NCBI GenBank assembly: GCA_900320815.1
Contig: ONTY01000030.1
Coordinates: 1 to 9,229, forward strand
Length of the DNA: 9,229 nt
DNA from: an uncultured Pseudomonadota bacterium
Lineage (GTDB): Bacteria > Pseudomonadota > Gammaproteobacteria > Burkholderiales > Burkholderiaceae_C
Direction: 5' to 3'
In this document: positions 5,970 through 9,229 of the stretch, piece by piece
Position numbering within the stretch: the stretch's first letter is position 1
How the letters are laid out: every line of letters starts with the position of its first letter
Notes under the pieces: model-generated
What the model saw: the letters and a program-made list of their open reading frames with translations, nothing else
What the model was told of the DNA's origin: nothing
Database searches by the model: none
Position numbers and translations under genes: made by a program

Positions 5970-6815
5970 TTACGCCGCTGCGCGCCCCAGCTCCTGCGCC
6001 CTCTGGTGCGCGGCGCGCATGGCGGCTTCAAAGTGCTGGGCAACGCCCTCGGCGCGCAGCACGTCGAGTGCGGCCTGTGTGGTGCCGCCTTTGCTGGTGA
6101 CGCGCTCGCGCAGGGCGGCAAGCGTGTCGCCGGCGTCGACGGCCTGCTGCGCCAGCAGCGCACTGCCTTCAAAGGTGCTGATGGCAAGTTGCCGCGCCTG
6201 CGCGTCCGTCAGCCCGAGGCTTTCGCCGGCGCGCTGCATCGCTTCCAGAAAGTAGAAGACGTAAGCAGGGCCGGAGCCGGAGAGGGCGGTGACGGCGTCC
6301 AGCAGTTTTTCTTTTTCCACCCAGAGCACGCTGCCCACGGTGGCAAGCACGCGCCCGGCAAGCTGGCGCGCGGCGTCGTCGGCTGCGGTGTAGGCGCCGC
6401 TAGCGCCGCGCGCGATGAGGGCGGGCATGTTGGGCATGCAGCGCACGATGCGGTCGCTGCCCGTGGCGGCGGCGATGGCGGCGCAGGGCACGCCGGCCAT
6501 GAGGGAAAGCTGCGCCGCGCCGCCAATGTGCGCGGCCACGGGCTGGGCGGCGGCGGCGAAGTGCTGCGGCTTGACGGCCCACACAAGCAGCGTGGCGCCG
6601 CGCAGGGCGTCGCTGGCTGCGGGCAGCGCCTGCACGCCAAGGGCGGCAAGGCGCGCGCGTGTGGCCTCCAGCGGCTCCACGACGCTGATGGCAGCCGCAG
6701 GCAGGCCGCTGGCAAGCAGTCCGCCGATGACGGCGCTGGCCATGTTGCCGCCGCCGATGAAGGCGATGCGTGTGTCCGCAGACCAGGAAAGGGAGGTGGG
6801 AAGAGCTGTATTCAT
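5970..6815 (-). CDS. proC: Pyrroline-5-carboxylate reductase ProC
   Basis: ProC reduces 1-pyrroline-5-carboxylate to L-proline with NAD(P)H in the cytoplasm, the last step of proline synthesis. The 281-residue length is normal for the family. An N-terminal Rossmann fold begins IAFIGGGNMASAVIGG (17-32), and MPNMPA is at 127-132. The C-terminal dimerisation and substrate domain holds LSGSGPAYVF (178-187) and TSKGGTTQAALDVL (240-253), the P5CR signature. The ATG at 6815 is preferred over an in-frame start at 6878 because GGAGA/AGGAG lies 7 bases upstream and the longer form would overlap the cupin stop. It lies 59 bases downstream of the cupin gene on the same strand and may be co-transcribed with it. 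Transcription ends at the shared terminator at 5929-5956. Confidence 0.96.
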   Translation of the reverse strand: MNTALPTSLSWSADTRIAFIGGGNMASAVIGGLLASGLPAAAISVVEPLEATRARLAALGVQALPAASDALRGATLLVWAVKPQHFAAAAQPVAAHIGGAAQLSLMAGVPCAAIAAATGSDRIVRCMPNMPALIARGASGAYTAADDAARQLAGRVLATVGSVLWVEKEKLLDAVTALSGSGPAYVFYFLEAMQRAGESLGLTDAQARQLAISTFEGSALLAQQAVDAGDTLAALRERVTSKGGTTQAALDVLRAEGVAQHFEAAMRAAHQRAQELGRAAA

Positions 6816-6822
6816 TGGGTAT

Positions 6823-6827
6823 CTCCT
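6823..6827 (-). promoter_or_regulatory. Ribosome binding site fixing the proC start
   Basis: AGGAG on the minus strand lies 7 bases before the ATG at 6815. It favours this start over the upstream in-frame start at 6878. Confidence 0.75.
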
Positions 6828-6874
6828 GCTTACCGGCAAAAGATGCGGGCTATGCATTGCTTTGATTTGGAGTA

Positions 6875-7249
6875 TCAAATGTTTGCCGCTTTTTTCTCTT
6901 CGTCAATTGGCTCATAGCCGCTTGGGGTGGGCGCCGTAATGCTGACGAACACGATATCGTGTGCGCCAGTGTTTTTGGCGCCGTGGCATTCGCCTTTTCT
7001 GGAAACGATGACCTGACCGGCGTGAAAGGGTATTTCCTCACCGGGCTGCGGATAAAAAATGCCTTCGCCCTGCAAAATAATCCAAATATCGTCTGCATTG
7101 GGGTGGTAGTGCTTGGGCAGGGTTTGTCCGGGTTTGATGACCCAGACGACGCCGGCGGTGGATTCGGTTTGGTACAACGGGGTTTTTGTGGCCGCCTGTG
7201 CACTGCTGCATTGCACGTCGCTGATGGTATGGAGGCGTTGGTGTGTCAT
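6875..7249 (-). CDS. Single-domain cupin protein
   Basis: This is a small cytoplasmic cupin (124 residues) with both conserved cupin motifs. Motif 1 runs from G41 to G61 and holds the metal ligands H47 and H49, with aspartate (D54) where glutamate is usual. Motif 2 runs from G78 to N93 and keeps G86, H89 and N93 but has arginine (R84) in place of the usual proline. The barrel should therefore still bind a metal ion through three histidines, with Asp as a possible fourth ligand. Such proteins range from sugar isomerases to dioxygenases and binding proteins, so substrate and reaction cannot be assigned. No clear ribosome site precedes the ATG at 7249. It is upstream of proC on the same strand and downstream of the RNase E terminator. 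Confidence 0.88.
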   Translation of the reverse strand: MTHQRLHTISDVQCSSAQAATKTPLYQTESTAGVVWVIKPGQTLPKHYHPNADDIWIILQGEGIFYPQPGEEIPFHAGQVIVSRKGECHGAKNTGAHDIVFVSITAPTPSGYEPIDEEKKAANI

Positions 7250-7286
7250 GCTGTGCTACCGTATAGTCTATTGGGGTATCATGTGT

Positions 7287-7309
7287 TTGCCCGCATAAGC
7301 TGCGGGCAA
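7287..7309. repeat. Perfect 9-base inverted repeat upstream of the cupin gene
   Basis: TTGCCCGCA and TGCGGGCAA flank a 5-base spacer, centred about 49 bases before the cupin ATG. No T run follows on either strand, so a terminator is unlikely. The place suits an operator for a dimeric regulator or a hairpin in the cupin leader RNA. Function is inferred from position only. Confidence 0.5.
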
Positions 7310-7330
7310 TGAGAAATATTACCAGGGAGT

Positions 7331-7360
7331 AAAAAACACCCGCTGCGGGGCAGCGGGCGT
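7331..7360 (-). terminator. Rho-independent terminator of rne
   Basis: On the minus strand, an 11-pair GC-rich stem with one G-T pair (arms 7350-7360 and 7336-7346) and a 3-base loop is followed by TTTTTT (7331-7336 region). It begins 27 bases after the rne stop codon and separates rne from the cupin gene. Confidence 0.9.
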
Positions 7361-7387
7361 TGGTGGTGGGGGAGTTGGCGGCGCCCT

Positions 7388-9229
7388 TTATGGCTGCGCG
7401 CCCTCAGCGGCGCCTGCCGCGCCATCGGCGTCAAAGGGCATGGCGGTGTGGGTAAGGTCGCGCTGCGTTTCAACGAGTACGAGGGGACGCTCGTCGGCAG
7501 CGGAGCGCGCGGGGCGCTGGCGCGTGGGGCGCGCAGGGGCGGCTGCGGCTTCGGCAGCCAGAGCAGCTTGCGCGGCGGCGGCTTTGGCGGGGTCGGTGCC
7601 AACCATGCTCAGACCCGCCGCAGCAAGGGCGGCGTACAGGCTCTCATCGCTCATGGCAAACGCGGCTGCTTGGGCTGGGGCTGCTGCAGGCCGGGGCGCC
7701 TCAGCAGTTTCTGGCGCCTCAGCAGTTTCTGGCGTTTCAGTCGTTTCAGTCGTTTCAGCAGTTTCAGCAGTTTCAACGCTGGCCGCTGTTTTTTCTGGCG
7801 CTGGCGCATCAACGTGTGCGGCAGCAGCGGGCTGGGTGTGCGGTTCAGGTTCGGGCGCAGGTTTGGGCGCAGCTGCGGCGGCGGCGCGGGCGCGCTCAAA
7901 GTAGGAGCGAGGGGCTGCTGCTGCCTCCTCTTCGCTCATCGCCGGCGCAAGAGCAGCGTCTGCTGCGGTTTGCGCGGGGGCGCCGGCAGCGTCTGTGCGG
8001 CGGCGCTCGTCGCGCTCCTCGCGCCCACGACGCTCTTCACGTTCCTCGCGCTGTTCGTCGCTCTCGTCGCGTTCGCTGCGGCGGCGGCGCTGTTCGCCGT
8101 GTTGTTCATCCTTGTTGCGCTCTTCGCGGCGCTCAGCACGCGGCTCTTCGCGGCGGCTGTCAGGGCGTTCGTTGCGCGGCTCCACGCGCTCGGTGCGTTC
8201 GCTGCGGCGGGTTTCGCTGCGCGGCTCATTGCGTTCGCTGCGCTGGCGTTCGTCACTGCGGCGGGTTTCGCTGCGCGGCTCGCTGCGTTCGCTGCGCTGG
8301 CGTTCGTCATTGCGGCGGGTTTCACTGCGGCTGGCACTGCTGCTGCGCTCAATGCGTTCGGCGCGCTCGTTGCGGCTGTCATTGCGACTGTCGCGCCCCT
8401 CGCGCGGCTCTTCGCGCCGACTGTCGCGGTTTTCACGGCTGTCGCGGCGGCTGCGGCTTTCGGTGCTGCCGCTGCGTGTGCGCGGCGCGAACTTGCCGCG
8501 CTTGCGTTTGCCGTCGCGCATGGTGGTGCCTGTGGCGGGTTTGGCAGCGCCCAGGCCACCAAAGAGGCTGCGCAGCCAGCCGAGCAAACGACCACCGAGT
8601 GTCCTGATAAGGCCGGCGGCGCGCTGGCGCACGGGACGCGGCGCGGGGGTGTCGCGCAGCACGCCACGGATGACGGGCTGCTGGCGGTTGGCGGGCGCCT
8701 GGCTGCGGCGCGTGATGCCGGCGTCTTCCTGCGCTTCGGCCAGGGTGTAGCTGCTGGCGGGGGCGTCAAGCTGCGGGTCGTCGGCGCGCAGGCGCTGGAG
8801 TTTGTAGTGGGGCGTTTCCATCGTCTTGTTGGGCACAAGGGTGACGGCGACGCGCTGGCGCAGCTCAATCTTGGCGACTTCGGAGCGTTTTTCGTTGAGC
8901 AGGAAGCTGGCGACTTCGACGGGCACTTGCACGATGACGGCGGCGGTGCCTTCTTTCATCGCCTCCTCCTGGATGACGCGCAGGATTTGCAGCGCGCTGG
9001 ATTCGGTGTCGCGCACGTGGCCAGCACCGCCGCAGCGCGGGCAGGGAATGGAAACGCCTTCGCTCAGCGCCGGTTTGAGCCGCTGGCGGCTCATTTCCAT
9101 GAGGCCAAACTTGCTGATGGAGCCAAACTGCACGCGCGCCCGGTCCTGGCGCAGCGCCTCGCGCAAGCGCCCCTCCACTTCGCGCTTGTTGCGGTTTTCC
9201 TCCATGTCAATGAAGTCAATGACGATGAG
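7388..9229 (-). CDS. rne: Ribonuclease E, C-terminal part (5' end outside window)
   Basis: RNase E is the main mRNA-decay and rRNA/tRNA-processing endonuclease and the scaffold of the RNA degradosome. The visible 613 residues begin with LIVIDFIDM, which carries the aspartate equivalent to E. coli D346, one of two Mg-binding catalytic residues. RLREALRQDRARVQFGSISKFGLMEMSRQRL follows in fragments typical of the family. The Zn-link CPRC (with GGAG and R) is at 9032-9043. A small conserved domain ends near VTLVPNKTMETPHYKLQRLR. Then comes a long disordered tail: an amphipathic helix (about 8546-8620), a strongly Arg/Glu/Ser-rich RNA-binding-like region with an 18-residue repeat, an Ala/Pro/Glu/Thr-rich region, and the ordered-looking ERPLVLVET near the end. 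The roughly 500-residue tail after the Zn-link excludes the shorter RNase G. The frame is open to the right edge, where the catalytic core lies. Confidence 0.96.
   Translation of the reverse strand, partial: LIVIDFIDMEENRNKREVEGRLREALRQDRARVQFGSISKFGLMEMSRQRLKPALSEGVSIPCPRCGGAGHVRDTESSALQILRVIQEEAMKEGTAAVIVQVPVEVASFLLNEKRSEVAKIELRQRVAVTLVPNKTMETPHYKLQRLRADDPQLDAPASSYTLAEAQEDAGITRRSQAPANRQQPVIRGVLRDTPAPRPVRQRAAGLIRTLGGRLLGWLRSLFGGLGAAKPATGTTMRDGKRKRGKFAPRTRSGSTESRSRRDSRENRDSRREEPREGRDSRNDSRNERAERIERSSSASRSETRRNDERQRSERSEPRSETRRSDERQRSERNEPRSETRRSERTERVEPRNERPDSRREEPRAERREERNKDEQHGEQRRRRSERDESDEQREEREERRGREERDERRRTDAAGAPAQTAADAALAPAMSEEEAAAAPRSYFERARAAAAAAPKPAPEPEPHTQPAAAAHVDAPAPEKTAASVETAETAETTETTETPETAEAPETAEAPRPAAAPAQAAAFAMSDESLYAALAAAGLSMVGTDPAKAAAAQAALAAEAAAAPARPTRQRPARSAADERPLVLVETQRDLTHTAMPFDADGAAGAAEGAQP
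7696..7778 (-). repeat. In-frame short tandem repeats in the rne tail
   Basis: Two exact 18-base copies (7696-7713 and 7714-7731) are followed by five 9-base units beginning GTTTCA (7734-7778), the last diverged. All unit lengths are multiples of three. On the minus strand they encode a run of ETAEAP, ETPETAEAP and TET/AET units in the disordered RNase E tail. The repeats are a likely source of in-frame length variation. Confidence 0.85.
8198..8341 (-). repeat. 54-base (18-residue) tandem repeat in the rne arginine-rich region
   Basis: Two near-identical 54-base units (8234-8287 and 8288-8341) are preceded by a third copy lacking 18 internal bases (8198-8233). On the minus strand each full unit encodes SETRRNDERQRSERSEPR or a close variant. 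The missing 18 bases remove exactly six residues, so the frame is kept. Confidence 0.85.

Noticed and set aside
7734..7778. GTTTCA-beginning direct repeats that resemble CRISPR repeat ends
   Set aside because: The units are contiguous 9-mers without spacers and lie in frame inside rne, so this is a coding microsatellite.
7816..8750. Long plus-strand frames rich in Arg, Ser and Cys opposite the rne tail
   Set aside because: They are reverse readings of the repetitive Arg/Glu/Ser codons of RNase E and have no ribosome site or recognisable domain.
7936..8868. A 310-codon minus-strand frame overlapping rne in another phase
   Set aside because: It is a frame-shifted reading of the GC-rich rne tail, giving only Ala/Arg/Ser-rich sequence. 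The rne frame itself is continuous.

Overview
The window looks like the chromosome of a high-GC Burkholderiales bacterium, probably Comamonadaceae. This is inferred from three things: a TctE/QseC-type kinase with a 2CSK_N-like sensor end, a small acidic protein resembling the betaproteobacterial DUF6806 family, and a betaproteobacterial-style RNase E tail. No rRNA, tRNA, insertion sequence, CRISPR array or phage gene was seen.

Layout, left to right. (1) 1-1079, plus strand: the C-terminal part of a sensor histidine kinase, cut by the left edge. (2) 1184-1816, minus strand: a DUF6806-like protein convergent with the kinase, with a hairpin between them. (3) 1817-2346: about 530 bases without a convincing gene, holding an AT-rich patch that probably carries divergent promoters. 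(4) 2347-4291, plus strand: a tight run of ubiA (ubiquinone prenylation), a small membrane-anchored unknown, and a TRIC-type cation channel. (5) 4363-5929, plus strand: a lower-GC cassette. It holds an antitoxin and a VapC-like PIN toxin with ATGA overlap, followed by two tandem paralogous single-pass membrane proteins that I do not recognise. It ends in a perfect UUCG hairpin terminator. (6) 5970-7249, minus strand: proC (last step of proline synthesis) and, upstream of it, a single-domain cupin. (7) 7388-9229, minus strand: the C-terminal portion of RNase E, cut by the right edge, with its own terminator.

Most of the window is ordinary housekeeping. The part least explained by known families is the lower-GC block 4363-5929. 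One 60-base sample there (5161-5220) has 23 G+C, against 46 of 60 in proC (6541-6600). It combines a toxin-antitoxin pair with a duplicated unknown membrane-protein family, so it is the best candidate for acquired accessory DNA. Nothing in the sequence shows that the four genes form a functional system. The RNase E tail is the second interesting area. It has a predicted membrane-binding amphipathic helix, an Arg/Glu/Ser-rich repeat region and a short ordered-looking motif near the C-terminus.
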